NCBI GenBank assembly: GCA_965153355.1
Contig: OZ231128.1
Location: forward strand, 27,838,001-27,902,000
From: Flaccisagitta enflata
Taxonomy: Eukaryota > Chaetognatha > Sagittoidea > Aphragmophora
Direction of reading: 5' to 3'
Length of the DNA: 64,000 nt
The position numbers and the translations under genes were made by a program. The notes under the pieces are model-generated. The model was given only the letters and a program-made list of their open reading frames with translations. It searched no databases and was not told the origin of the DNA. Below, one piece after another: positions 1-11,912 of this stretch. Within the stretch, counting starts at the first letter, position 1; each line of letters begins with the position of its first letter.

Positions 1-200
1 GCCCTCTCAGGCTTAAAATCTGCCCTCTCAGGCTTTGAATCTGCCCTCTCAGGCCTGAAATATGCTCTCTCAGGCCTGAAATCTGTCCTCTCAGGCCTGA
101 AACCTATCCTTGCAGATTCAAGGCCTGAGAGGGCAGAATTCAGGCCTGATAAGGTGAATTTCAGGCCTGAGAGGACAGATTTCAGGCCTGAGATAGCCTG
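1..200. repeat. 21-bp minisatellite in inverted halves
   Basis: Units of about 21 bp (core CTCTCAGGCCTGAAATCTG) run in one orientation to about 113, then in the opposite orientation from 118, so the array could form a hairpin. Related GGCCTGA minisatellites occur at 6030-6130, 8040-8310 and 14596-14840. Confidence 0.9.
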
Positions 201-201
201 G

Positions 202-292
202 GGGAATGGACAGATGGACGGATTGAGGAACAAAAGTCCCCCTGTGTTCTACAGGCCTTCGTTCCCTTTGGGGCCGCTGTCCTGTCCTGCTT
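202..292. repeat. R2 core segment
   Basis: Contains cccctgtgttctacagg and ggggccgctgtcc. The same core recurs at 5975-6025 and 8350-8402, and inverted at 7927-7976, each time next to a GGCCTGA minisatellite. Interspersed repeat of unknown class. Confidence 0.75.
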
Positions 293-433
293 CCTATCGC
301 CGTGAGGAAAAAAGTCATAAGCATTGGTCACTTTTCACCATGCTTTTGTCTTCAGTCACTGCAAATTTTGTATTTGTTAGATTAAATCAAGCAATTGTAT
401 GTATTGAATGCACAGAAAATCAGATAAGAATAG

Positions 434-640
434 GACTGAGCCAAATGAGCTTGATGAGCTAAAATACTCAAAATCACTCACCCAGATAACCAATTATGCA
501 CACAGATATGTTCTGGTATTTGCATGCGCAGACATGTATCAAAACATTTATGCCATCTAAAATCAGAAAAAGAGACTGAGCTAAATGAGCTAAGTGAGCT
601 AGAATACTGAAAAACACCCTCACAGATGAGCATTAGCCTG
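434..640. repeat. R3 repeat units (GAGCTAAATGAGCTA)
   Basis: Two units begin near gagccaaatgagctt and gagctaaatgagcta, continuing to the tatttgcatgc motif. Similar units are found at 1260-1475 and 21650-21900. Confidence 0.75.
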
Positions 641-1275
641 TACCTAAATGACAAAAAAACAATAAAATCAACATTCTCCGAGCAGATCATGTCGTAGGAC
701 TGTCTGAGGCTTCTATTGAATTCAATATTAGCTTTGAAATTCTACTTTTAGGTGGCCGCACCTTACCTTCTATTAACCCTACCCCTATAGGAAATCCAAA
801 ATTTCAAAGTATTTAAATTCCAATTTTGACAGCAGATTTGAAATCTATAAACTGACAATTGAAAGTGTTTTCCTTTTTTGATATTCAGTAGAAGGTGTTC
901 AAAAGTGATGTCAAATATCGCAAAATATCTTTCCTTTTAATTTCTTTGTAAAATCATTGAACTTACCTTTTTTAAAATATTAGCATGGATTTTGATAGTG
1001 ATCGAAGGAATTTTGAAAAAGAAAAGCACTCAACAGACAATTTTTTCATGAAGATTTCAAATCTGCAGTCAAAATTATGATTTGACCAATTTGAAATTTT
1101 TGTTTTTCTATTGACCTATGGGAAGTTCAAGGTAGGCACTGACCACCAAGATCTAAACTTAAAAAGCTGAAAATGATGACAATAGAAGCCCAAGACAGCT
1201 CCACCACATGAGCTGCTCGGAGAATTTCGATTATTTTGTTTTTTGTCATTTCAGTACAGGCTAATGAGCATCCAT
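620..1275. mobile_element. Foldback element with ~280-bp imperfect arms
   Basis: The left arm from gcattagcctgtac and the right arm ending cagtacaggctaatgagc are reverse complements with interruptions, including gtcatttcag/ctaaatgac and caaatctgc/gcagatttg. A single related arm lies at 6215-6480. No ORF; probably a non-autonomous DNA element. Confidence 0.6.
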
Positions 1276-1475
1276 CCTCACAGATGAGCACATGCTTTCT
1301 TGCATTTGCATGCTCAGACAAATATCAAAATATCTATTCATTTTTCCGATTTAACATAGAAAAAAAAAAAATGAGCTAAATGAGCTAGAATACTCAAAAG
1401 CACCCTCAACGATGGGCAGCTACACTCAGGAACATGATTTCTAGTATTTGCATGCTCAAATAAACATCACTCCAC
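1260..1475. repeat. R3 repeat units
   Basis: Carries cctcacagatgagca, tgcatttgcatgctcaga and a second unit with aaatgagctagaatactc. Same family as 434-640. Confidence 0.7.
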
Positions 1476-2018
1476 TTCTTTGTTGATCCTACACAAAATT
1501 GTAAAAAATTGAAAAAAAATTTATAACTCTGACTTCTTACGTTCTATTACTCTGACTTCTTGCATCATTTTGCGCCATCTGGCGTCATTCAAACTCATTT
1601 TGGACATCAGATATGAATTCTACATCAAAAATTTTGTCACTTTTGATTTCGAACGCAGATTTTTGCCACGGAAAAATGCGCTTTTGCAGGGATATCAAAG
1701 GAGTTCGCTTAAGATTCATGAAAAAAATGAAAGTGAAGATCATGACATTCTCATCTGTGGAGCAATAGAGGTTGGACGAATTTTCCTGAGCGGGAATTTT
1801 TTGCGGAAAGTTTTCCGACATCAAGAAGACCCATCCAGATCATATTGAGGCGGTTTCAGAGACCGGCCCTGCTCAAATATTTGAACGACGTCATATGAAA
1901 TGCGATTAATCGGTTTTAGCTCAAATTGAACTGAACGTGAACCTTGCGTAACACGGACACTAACGTGCCATTAAAGTTCAATCGATATCTTTGGATGGAA
2001 AAGACATTATCCGGAGGC
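1476..2018. other. No feature seen
   Basis: AT-rich sequence with short chance ORFs on both strands; no splice-bounded exon or repeat recognised. Confidence 0.5.
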
Positions 2019-2170
<152 letters not shown>

Positions 2171-2388
2171 GCGCGTATAAGAGCGGTACCCCTTTTCAGT
2201 TTTCAGGTTTCTAATGTTTTCTGGAAGATTTACCACAACCTGGATGACCTCGCAAGAAGGGTTTATGATCTCCAGGGAGTGTAAGAGAATCGGACCTGGC
2301 AAAACCACATTTCTTTTCTTTTTTCACTGTAGATACCTGTCATTGCGGTCATTTTTTTTTTTTTTTTTTTGAAAGACAACGGAAAAGT

Positions 2389-2780
2389 CAGGCAGCTGGG
2401 AGAATGCAGAGTTAGTGATATTAACACATGGTGTTGTGAAATCAGCGACATTGCTAATTCCACCAATGGCACTTAACATAGAAAACATAGGAAAAAAATG
2501 TTTTTGCTCATTTTTCTCAAAATACGTCATCTTCAAATTTCTTCATTTTTTCCTCAAATGTTGCCCCAAGGGTGAGGACCTTTTGGGAAAAAAAAGTTGG
2601 GATACTCCTCTTCTCAAAACATGGAAAAACAGGGATGAAATTTTTGTGTGTTAAAGTTGCTAATTTCACAACCATTTGAAACCCCTTCTTTAAAAGTTGG
2701 TAATGTTGCTGAATTTACCAACTTTCAAATGTGCTAAAGTTGCTGATTTTAACAACATTTCCCACTTTTGACCCACAAAT
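2389..2780 (+). repeat. R4 interspersed repeat, copy 1
   Basis: About 390 bp, inverted relative to 10300-10690: both carry the segments gagaatgcagagttagtga, gttgccccaaggg and atgttgttaaaatcagc or their complements. Contains short hairpins around caactt/aagttg. No coding capacity. Confidence 0.85.
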
Positions 2781-3443
2781 GTTGCGTAATTGCCTTTAAT
2801 GGCACAATCCTGGCTATTGATGTCCAATATATGGTCACATATGGCCAACACACAGGCTGCGTACATCATCATGCAGTATGATTGCCATTTTATATCCAAC
2901 CTTTGGTATCCCATCACGGTAGTGAAGGCTTCCGTTTGACAAAAAAGGCTGAGGACAGATGGTTTGTTATGATAATGATCAAGTTTGCTCAAATGCTAAA
3001 AAGCCATTTTCCATCAAACCAATAATTCTTGGCGTATGTGGCAGAAATTCATGGGATGTATCTAATTTGAAAACACGCAATAGGCAGTTGTATTGTTGTT
3101 TATTCATTTTTTTTGCAGTGACTTGATTGAAAAACTAATGGAAAAATGTAGTTTTCATAGGCAGGGTCAAAAAGCCATCAATTTATAGGAGGATGTTGAT
3201 TGTGAAGGTGAGGATAGGGCAGGGTTGGGATGTTGACGTAGCACAGTGGTTTCATATCAAGTATAACGACCAAATTCGCTGTGTCTATTTTTGTCCTTTT
3301 TTTCATTCTAGTAGGTTTATATAGTTGTTCAATGCATGTTTCAGGTCTCTGAGGAGCTTCATTTGGTTATTTTGATGCTTTGACAAAAAATGGATGTGCC
3401 AGGCCAAGGGCTTTTTTTTCGCCTGAAATCATTGATATTTTTA
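2781..3443. other. No feature seen
   Basis: AT-rich non-coding sequence leading up to the 375-bp satellite. Confidence 0.5.
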
Positions 3444-4893
3444 AATCTTCAAAAAATCACTGCGCCCAAACTAGTAGGCGCACATACCTGGGATTGGCGG
3501 CGTTTGAAAGATATCTATTTGTAGTTTTTTCACCTAAAATTTCATTGAATTCGGTGAGGAGAAACAAAAATTATTGCAAAAACAATTTGGAAAATCCATG
3601 AAAAAAAGCCTCTGAATTTCCAACAGGTCATCACATCAACTCAGAGTATACCAGAGTATACATGGTTTGGGTCAAATGGCTGTCATTACTGTCAAGTATG
3701 ACTACTTTGGGTCCTGTAGCCGCGTGGCAGTGCTTGGCAACCCCGAAAGAGCACGGTAATATCACTAAAATGAAGTACATATCAAAGTTAACACAAAAAT
3801 CACTTATTTCATCTTTTTAATCTTCAAAAAATCACTTCGCCTAAACTAGTAGGCGCACATACCTGGGATTGGAGGCGTTTGAAAGATATTCATTTGTAGT
3901 TTTTTCACCTAAAATCTTATTGAATTCAGTGAAGAGAAACAAAAGTTATTGCAAAAACAATTTGAAAAATCCATGAAAAAAAGCCTCTGAATTTGCAACA
4001 GGTCATTACATCAACTCAGAGTATACCTGAGTATACATGGTTTGGGTCAAATGGCTGTCACTGCTGTCAAGTATGACTACTTTGGGTCCTGTAGCCGCGT
4101 GGCAGTGCTTGGCGACCCCGAAAGAGCACGGTAATATTACTAAAATGAAGTACATATCAAAGTTAACACAAAAATCACTTATTTCATTTTTTTAATCTTG
4201 AAAATCACTACACCAAATTAGTAGGCACTTACCTGCTTGCTAGGATTGGAGGCATTTAGAAAGATATTAATATGTGGATTTTTCATCAAAAATTTCATTG
4301 AATTCAGTACAGAAAGCCAAAATTATTGCAATAACAATTTGAAAAATCATAAAGAAAAAAAAGCCTCTAAATTTGCAACAGGTCATCACATCAACTCAGA
4401 GTATAGCAGAGTATACACGGTTTAGGTCAAATGGCGGTCATTGCTGTCAAGTATGACTACTTTGGGTCCTGTAGCCGCGTAGCAGTGCATGGCGACCCAG
4501 AAATAGCACAGTTATATCACCAAAATGAAGTACATACCAAAGTTAACACAAAAATCACTAATTTGATTTTTTTTTAATCTTCAAAAAATCACTACGCCCA
4601 AACTAGTATGTGCACATGCCTGGGATTAGAGGCGTTTGAAAGATATTTTTTTCTAGTTTTTCCACTCAAAATTTCATTGATTTGAATGGAGAAGTAAAAA
4701 AATTATTAACAAAATAATTTGAAAATTCCATGAAAAAAACCTCTGAATTTCCAACAGGTCATCACATCAACCCAGAGTATACGCGAGTATACAAGGTTTG
4801 GATCAAATGGCGGTCAATGCTATCAAATATGACTACTATGGGTCCTGTAGCCGTGTGGCAGTACATGGCGACCCAGAAATAGCAAGGTCATTG
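3444..4893 (+). repeat. 375-bp satellite, four tandem copies
   Basis: Anchors aatctt(c/g) at 3444, 3819, 4194 and 4576 give periods of 375, 375 and 382 bp. Every unit contains actcagagtata-like sequence, ctactttgggtcctgtagcc and agtacata. Copies 1 and 2 are very alike; copies 3 and 4 are more diverged; copy 4 is truncated. Confidence 0.93.
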
Positions 4894-5320
4894 CACAACC
4901 AGGCCGGATGCATATGCAATTTGTGTATGAGACTTGCTTGGTTAAGATCTAAATTCTTTTTACATATTGCAGTGAACTACAAAAAGCATTGATTTTGTTT
5001 GAGAAACAAAATTGGAGAAAGTTTTTTTTCATTTGTTCCGATGCATAAATAAGAATAACCTGATTCTTTGCAAAATTGATAAACATGTCTGCCTAAATTG
5101 GAATAGAAAGGCTTTGAGGACAATTCGAATAATCTATGAATCGCATTCAGGGAAGACTTAAAAGAAAAAAAAGAAATCCAGAGGCGGGAGGGATGGCGGC
5201 TAGTTGGCATATGATGAGTAATTTTACTTGATAGGTGGTGATTTAGACAATACATTGATAGGTAGCTATATTCAGGTTTAAGATACATCCTCTTATGTCT
5301 ATCAGAGGGTCTACCTATCT
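4894..5320. other. No feature seen
   Basis: Unique-looking non-coding sequence ending in a short ATCC-rich stretch (5335-5385). Confidence 0.5.
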
Positions 5321-5476
5321 ATTTTTTCATTTTTCCATTCATCCATCCATATTTCCATCCCTCTGACCATCCATCCACCCATCCAACTTATTGCTTCCCT
5401 AACATCTGTTGTTCTGGGTTTTAATTTTACTTGTCTGTAAGAAGAGGGAGTGTGTGTATGAGTGAGTAAGTGACTT

Positions 5477-5477
<1 letters not shown>

Positions 5478-5507
<30 letters not shown>

Positions 5508-5737
5508 CAGAATGAAAGAAAGAAAGAAAGAAAGAAAGAAGAAGAAAGGAAAGTAAGAAAGAAGGAAGGAAAAAGGAAAAAGAGAGGAAAAACAATCATA
5601 GAAAAAAAGAAAAAAAAAGAGAGAAAGAAAAAAAGAAAGAAAGGAAAAAAAGAGAAGAAAAAAAGAAAGAAAGAGAAGAAAAAGAAAGAATGAGAAGAAG
5701 GCACAGGAGCTAAAAGTAAGACAGAGAGAGAGAAAGT

Positions 5738-5831
<94 letters not shown>
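5478..5831. repeat. (AAAG)n followed by (AG)n
   Basis: Imperfect AAAG tetranucleotides to about 5700, then a pure (AG) run 5741-5831. Confidence 0.97.
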
Positions 5832-5834
<3 letters not shown>

Positions 5835-5969
5835 ATGGGAGAGTGGGAATTCCCAAAGTTGTGGAGTATAGCCCCCTACCATTTCAAGATACAACAGAGA
5901 ATTTCATTATGTCAAAAACACCAATTCTCGGTAGCGTCAATTTTGCGAATTCTCTATTGCGTCAAACTC

Positions 5970-6170
5970 CCAACAAAGGTCCCCTGTGTTCTTCAGGACT
6001 TTCTCCCCTTCAGGGCCGCTGCCCAAAAAGTCTGATTTAGGGTCTGAGAGGCCTGATTTGGGGTCTGAAAGGCCTGATAAAGGTCTGAGAGGCCTGATTT
6101 TAAGGCCTGATATTGAGGCCTGATTTTGAGGCTTGGGGGCGACGGACAGACTGACAGACAGACAGGAAAA
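5970..6170. repeat. R2 core with GGCCTGA minisatellite
   Basis: Core cccctgtgttcttcaggact, then about five diverged units of the gtctgagaggcctgattt type, then gacggacagactgacagaca. Confidence 0.75.
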
Positions 6171-6214
6171 CGGAAACCAGAGAAATTTGTCCTGTGTGGA
6201 ATCACAAGTCATCG

Positions 6215-6565
6215 CTGCCCAAAAAGAAAGCACTTTCAATTGCCAGTTTTTTCTGCAGATTCCAAATCTGCAGTGAAAATTGGGGTTTGAGTACTTTGAA
6301 ATTTTGGATTTCCTATAGGGGTTAGGTTAACAGAGGGTTAGGCGCGACAACCTAAAAGTAGAATTTAAAGCCTAATATTGGTTTCAATAGAAGCCTGAGA
6401 GAGCCCCACAACATGATCTGCTCAGAGATTGCACATTTTATAGCTTTAAGTCATTTAGGTACAGGCTAATAATTACAGTTTTGAGTGGTAAAATACAGAT
6501 AGCTGGGAATCCCACCTTGAGATTTTTGGGTACAGCGATTCCTCCATTTTAAGACTCAAGTTGGC
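6215..6565. repeat. Foldback arm plus shared R2-associated tail
   Basis: 6215-6480 matches one arm of the 620-1275 element (gaaattttggatttcctata; aatagaagcc). 6520-6565 (gtacagcgattcctccattt) recurs at 8858-8905. Confidence 0.65.
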
Positions 6566-6639
6566 ATTAACCTGGCATTCAGGAAAGACTTCAGGGGTTT
6601 AGCAACAACGCTGAACAATTTGGTCATGTGCAGGACAAA

Positions 6640-7570
6640 TAACTGAACTGACTTGACTCCTTACTCAAACCATTCTCTTATCAGACTCAAACAAGACTTA
6701 AATTAAACTAAAACATGTCTCAAACCAGACTCAAACCAGACTTAAAAACCAGACTAAACCAGACCGAAACCAGACCTAAATCAGACATAAACCAGACATA
6801 AACCAGACATAAATCAGATTTAAGCCAAACTCAAACCAGACTCAAACCAGACTCAAACCAGACCTAAACCAGACCGAAACCAGGCTCAAACCAGGCTCAA
6901 ACCAGGCTCAAACCAGGCTCAACCAGGCTCAAACCAGGCTCAAACCAGAATCAAACCAGACTCAAACCAGACCCAAACCAGGACTCAAACCAGAATTAAA
7001 CCAGACCAAACCAGACCCCAAATCAGACCTAAATCAAAATGTAACTCAGACAAAACCAGACATAGACCAGACTTCCAAACCAGACCTTACCCAGACCTAA
7101 ACCAGACATAAATCAGACATGAACCAGTCTTTAACCAGACTTAAACCAGACATTAACAAGACTTTAACAAGACTTAAACCAGACTTAAACGAGACTTAAA
7201 CCAGACTTAAACCAGACTTAAACCATACTTATCTTTAATATCATTTTGAACCAGCAGACTTGGGAAACCATTAGACTTAAACCATTAGACCAGCAGACTT
7301 AAACCATTAAATTTAAACCAGCAGACTTAAACCAGCAGATTCAAACCAGCAGACTTTAACCAGCAGACTTAACCCATTAGATTTAAACCAGCAGACTAAA
7401 ACCAGCAGATTTAAACCAGCAGATTTAAACCACGAGACTTAAACCATCAGACTTTACCCAGCAGACTTTAACCAGCAGACTTTAACCAGCAGACTTTTAA
7501 CTACAGACTTTAAATCTGAAAGCAGACTTTAACCAAAAGCAGACTTTAACCAGCAGACTTTAACCAGTAG
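6640..7570. repeat. ACCAGACTTAAA-type minisatellite
   Basis: About 900 bp of imperfect 11-15-bp units: first aaaccagactc/aaaccagacct, later aaccagcagactt. Units drift gradually, as expected for replication slippage and unequal exchange. Confidence 0.93.
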
Positions 7571-7577
7571 TATCTAA

Positions 7578-7846
7578 ACAAATGACCAAAATGACCAAAA
7601 TGACCAAAATACCAAAATGACTAAAATGACCAAATGACCAAATGACCAATGACCAAAATGGACTAAAAATGACCAAATGACCAAATGACCAAAAATAAAG
7701 ACCAAAATGACCAAAATGACCAAAATGACCAAATGACCAAATGACCAAAAATGACCAAAATGACCAAAAATGACCAAAAATGACCAAAATGACCAAAACA
7801 ACCAAAACGACCATCAAAATGACCAAAATGACCAAACAACTGGAAA
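7578..7846. repeat. ATGACCAAA minisatellite
   Basis: 9-11-bp units atgaccaaa(a). The same motif returns at 8408-8760 on the other side of the R2-bounded element. Confidence 0.95.
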
Positions 7847-7926
7847 GCTTAGTCATCCAAGGATCGCACATGGTCACTGGCACCATGCTCCTGCTTTGGT
7901 GATTAGCTGAAGAAGCTGGGAGGGGA

Positions 7927-8402
7927 GAGGGCAGCGGCCCTGGGGCGGGCGATGTCCCGTGGTGACACAGGGCATCTCAGACGTCCTGAGAAAGCACATT
8001 TATGACTGAGCAGATTGATTGGAGAACAGTAATGAGATCAGGGATGAGGGCAGATTTGAACCTGAGAGGGTCATTTTGAGGGCAATTTTAGGTTTGAGAG
8101 GTTTGATTTTAGGCTTGAAAGAGTTGATTTTAGGCCTGATAAGGCTGATCTAGTACCTTAGTGGGCTGATTTGGGCTGAGGAGCCACCTTGGGTCTGAGG
8201 TGATTTGGGTCTGGAGAGGGGTGATTTTAACTGAGAGGCTGGACTTGGGGCCTGGAGAGGCCCCATTTGGGGTCTGAGAGGGCTGAGAGGGGCCTGGAGA
8301 GGGCCTGAGAGCCCTCGGGGGACGAGACGGACGCACGGTATGGATGTCTGGAAATTCACCCCCTGTGTCCTACAGGACATCGGCCCTTGGGGCCGCTGCC
8401 CA
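7927..8402. mobile_element. R2 element bounded by inverted ~45-bp cores
   Basis: Left end gggcagcggccctggggc...gtgacacaggg and right end cccctgtgtcctacagg...ggggccgctgccc are reverse complements with mismatches. Between them is a GGCTTGA/GAGAGGG minisatellite (8040-8310). It sits inside an ATGACCAAA array, suggesting insertion into or co-amplification with it. Confidence 0.6.
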
Positions 8403-8407
8403 AAAGA

Positions 8408-8760
8408 AATGATCCAAAATGACCAAAAATGACCTAAGATGACTCAAATGACCAAAATGACCAAAATGATCAAAAATGACCAAAACCACCAAAAATGACC
8501 AAAATAACCAAAATGACCAAATGACCAAAATGACCAAATATGACTAAAATGACCAAAAAGACCAAAGACCAAAATGACCAAAATAACCAAATGACCAATA
8601 ATGACCAAAAATGATCAAAATTGATCAAAATGACCAAAATTGACCAAGACTGACCAAAATTGACCTAAAAGACCAAAATGACCAAAATGACCAAAATGAC
8701 CAAAAATGACCAAACACGACAAAATGACCAAAATGTCCAAAAATGTCCAGGTGCAATGAC
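8408..8760. repeat. ATGACCAAA minisatellite, second block
   Basis: Same 9-11-bp unit as 7578-7846, more diverged. Confidence 0.93.
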
Positions 8761-8823
8761 TAAAAAGCAACCAATACTTCCCCAAAACAACAAAAATGTG
8801 ACTCCAAATAACTCCAGACGCAC

Positions 8824-8905
8824 TAAAATACAAAGAAGTTGGGAATCCCAACTCCTTTGTATTTTTGGGGTACAGCGATTCTCCATTTTAAGACTAAGTT
8901 GGTAC
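8824..8905. repeat. Near-perfect palindrome and R2 tail
   Basis: aaaatacaaagaagttggga is followed by its near-complement tcccaactcctttgtatttt; then the tail gtacagcgattctccatttt shared with 6520-6565. Confidence 0.75.
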
Positions 8906-9039
8906 ACCCGGTATCTGTGGAAAAAGATTTGTAAGTTTAGTAAAAATTGAGATCATGGGTGCTTATCACGATTTTCCTATTTCCTCATCACCACTATCAG
9001 GAGGTGGCAAAAGCAGACGCGCACCGGCCAAGAGAGGCA

Positions 9040-9625
9040 AGAATACGATGAGCTAAAACTCGTTTCAACGCTCTACCATAATGGAACTTTTCTCTAACTA
9101 TAATCGCGTAGTGAAAAGTAGAGGTTATTGATAAGGGTAGAAGAACTGTTCCAATGTCTCAAAGCCATCTTTTTACCCGTTAGTAGCAAATGAAGGAAAG
9201 ATATTATGTGAACTATTACTCTTAAACTGTGTTACATCTCGAATTTGGTGCTGTGATATTTTTTAATTTCTGTTAATGATACTGGTTTTTAAAATTCCTG
9301 TCATTGTAAGAGAATTAAACTTAATTTCGCGTGAACCTGTCATGTTTGATACAAATTAGTGGAAAAGGACTGAGCTATTGATAGCAGGGAAAGTGGGGAT
9401 AAGGTCATGAATATTTTTTTTTTCAAGGTCAAATTCTCTTCTTTTGCATGCAATTTAATGACCCAATATGTCAGTCTAACCACCTGTTGGTTGGTTTGTT
9501 GATTGTTTGGTTGTACATCACTGCCAATGACCAAATTGGCTCATGTATCACTGCACCGGCTCACCAACGCGATTCTAGGCAGTATATGAATTTAATTGGT
9601 TAATAACCTTGTGTAATTACCAATG
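9040..9625. other. No clear feature
   Basis: AT-rich; a TTGG-rich stretch at 9485-9515. A short open stretch just upstream (8997-9053) ends in a stop and could be a terminal exon, but nothing supports it. Confidence 0.4.
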
Positions 9626-9629
9626 GTCA

Positions 9630-9695
9630 TGGGTAAGGATGTAGAAGCGCTTGACCGCTGCCATTTTGGTGGGTAGGATAGCTAACATATTTAAA
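9630..9695. mobile_element. Relic of the hAT-like MITE found intact at 45234-45375
   Basis: aaggatgtagaagcgcttga and gccattttggtgggtaggat match the complement of the right half of that element. Confidence 0.6.
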
Positions 9696-10029
9696 CAGCA
9701 AAACGGTAGCGGCAGAAGCTGTATGAAAATCAATTACTTCCACGTTCCTAAACATAGATCCATAGCCTCTCCTTGACGCCTTGATCAAAAGCATAAGCCA
9801 AATTCAAGGAGCAACTCAAATATATGGTGCCAAAAGGTGTAGCATTTGATCATCTATCAGTGAAGTATCTCTGGGGGAAATAAATCCGCTGAAAGATATG
9901 TTTAGGCTGAGGCCTCAAAATTGGAAGTAGTGGTCCAGTCAATTGTAATGCAAACCCTCGACTATGATTGATATAGCACTTTTTATTTTTATGAAACCTA
10001 TAATGAATGGAAAACAAGGATGTGAGGAA

Positions 10030-10257
10030 ACAAGTGACGCGGGGTACCGCTATCGTTGCGGACGGGTGGGCAGGGGCATCCAACCCACATCACATGCCAC
10101 CTCACCAACACAACTACCCAAAAAACCATCTAAAACCCTCGTTTTTCCACTTTTCCACTTGTTACGGACCAACAGACCAACAGATGGACCAACGGACGGA
10201 CTGACGGACAGACGGACAGACAAAGCCTCTTATAGAGTTGCATGTCCGCACCTAATA
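10030..10257 (-). mobile_element. R1 element, diverged full-length copy
   Basis: Has gttgcggacgggtgggcagg, the tetranucleotide core (gaccaacagatggaccaacg...) and the terminal segment cctcttatagagttgc with gtccgcacct. Subterminal pair ttgcggac/gtccgca preserved. Confidence 0.8.
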
Positions 10258-10299
10258 GAATTGACAGCATCCTTTGATAAATGTGCTTTTGCTAAATTT

Positions 10300-10690
10300 G
10301 AGTCAAAAGTGGGAAATGTTGTTAAAATCAGCGACTTTACTACCTTGGACAGTTGTTAAAATCAGCAATATTAACAACATGGTAAGAAGAGGTTTCAGAT
10401 GGTTGTGAAATTAGCAACTTTAACACAAAAAAATTTCATCCCTGTTTTTCCATGTTTTGAGAAGAGGAGTATCCCAACTTTTTTTCCCCAAAAGGTCCAC
10501 ACCCTTGGGGCAACATTTGAGGAAAAAATGAAGAAATTTGAAGCTGACGTATTTTGAGAAAAATGAGCAGAAACATTTTTTTCCTATGTTTTCTATGTTA
10601 AATGCCATTGGTGGAATCAGCAATGTCGCTGATTTCACAACACCATGTGTTAATATCACTAACTCTGCATTCTCCCAGCTGATAGATAAC
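10300..10690 (-). repeat. R4 interspersed repeat, copy 2 (inverted)
   Basis: Reverse complement of 2389-2780 with scattered substitutions; ends 60 bp before gene A exon a. Confidence 0.85.
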
Positions 10691-10751
10691 CGATATGCAC
10701 CGTTATCAACCGTTATCACCCGTTAATTACTGTTATTACCGTTATTTACAG

Positions 10752-10948
10752 ACACCCAATCAAACACTTTTGCTCCAGGATACTCTTCCTCGATGCGACG
10801 AGAGAGCAGCTTTGGGAATATCAGCGCCCATTCAGGCGAAAGCAAAGGCAGCCGCAGAAGCAGCAAATCTGCAGCATCAGAGTCTTCAGACTTGTTCACT
10901 TGTGGAATAGGTGGAGGAGGAGGAGCAAAATCGGGAGGCTTTTTGTCG
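10752..10948 (+). CDS. Gene A exon a: Ser/Gly-rich hypothetical protein
   Basis: Acceptor atttacag, donor tcg|gtaata. After two bases of a split codon, 65 open codons: SSSMRRESSFGNISAHSGES, KGSRRSSKSAASESSDLFTC, then a poly-Gly stretch ending SGGFLS. RRESS and RRSSKS look like basophilic-kinase sites. Ends in phase 0, matching exon b. I do not recognise the protein; no upstream exon was found. Confidence 0.6.
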
Positions 10949-11010
10949 GTAATAATGGTCACCTCGTGTATCCGATGTTATGAATAGATTTCCGTGGGTT
11001 TAGTACACCA

Positions 11011-11602
11011 TCCGTTCAAACTACCGCCAGGTGGTTTTCAGTATTACTCTGGATTTTCCGCTTGATTACGCTCAATATGGACCTCCTGAACAAGAATTCA
11101 GGTTCAAAATAATCTTTCTTGTGGCGCCTTTTGAAAAAAATGATTGTTTTTTCAATTATTTTGAAATCAGAATTTTTAGGGCTGTTAGAAGATCTTTTTT
11201 AGATACATATCTGGAATTCCTGATATATTCTCTTCATTTGATAAGCCTGCACTATACATTTTTAAAAAGAAATAAGATTCTTAATTTTCAGCCACTGTTA
11301 CAAAAAGTATGGTGGCTAAAAAATTGAAAATTTGATCTCTTTTGAAAAATATATAGTGCGACCTATCAAATGAAAGGAAATTTCATCAGGAATTCAAATA
11401 TGCCATCTAAAAAAGTTTTTTAACTATCCTCTGAAATCTGGGTGCAATACATGAAAAAATATCAATTTTTGATTTTTTTCAAAAGACGCCACAAGAAAGA
11501 TTTCTTTGAAGCTGGATCCTAGTTCAGGAAGTCCATCCTGAGTAAAAACAAGCGGAAAATTCAGAGTAATTCTAAAAACCACCTGGCGGTAGTTTGAACG
11601 GA
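11011..11602. mobile_element. Foldback MITE in gene A intron
   Basis: 592 bp, almost entirely two inverted arms. Left end tccgttcaaactaccgccag, right end ctggcggtagtttgaacgga, exact complements over the first 20 bases; similarity continues inward through gattttccgcttg/caagcggaaaattc and the cttgtggcgcctttt/aaaagacgccacaag block. No transposase. Inserted between gene A exons a and b. Confidence 0.88.
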
Positions 11603-11643
11603 CAGTGAGTAACTGCTTTGTTGGTCGTTTGCATAATTGTTTT

Positions 11644-11815
11644 TCTGTTTTTCTTTTGGGGGGGGGGGGGGAATTTCCAATTCACCATTGCTCACTTTCA
11701 TTCATTGGATCGTTTGTATGTATGTATGTTTGATTGGTGTGTTTATTTGTTGGTTTGTTTGTTTGTTAGTTTGTTTGTTTGTTTGTTTGTTTGTTTTTAT
11801 TTTTGAATGTTTGTT
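11644..11815. repeat. Poly-G run and (TTTG)n
   Basis: A G homopolymer near 11657-11670 followed by TTTG/TATG tetranucleotides, about 100 bp upstream of gene A exon b. Confidence 0.9.
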
Positions 11816-11912
11816 CGTTTGTTCTGTTTTGTTAATTTATTTGTGTTTGTTTTTAATCACTTTGTTTATGTGTTTATTTCTAATCACTTTCTCTCTTACC
11901 ACTTACTCTCAG

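Noticed and set aside
8997-9053. Possible terminal exon (SRRAPAKRGKNTMS then stop) after an acceptor-like atcag
   Set aside because: Only 18 codons, two frames equally possible, no upstream partner found.
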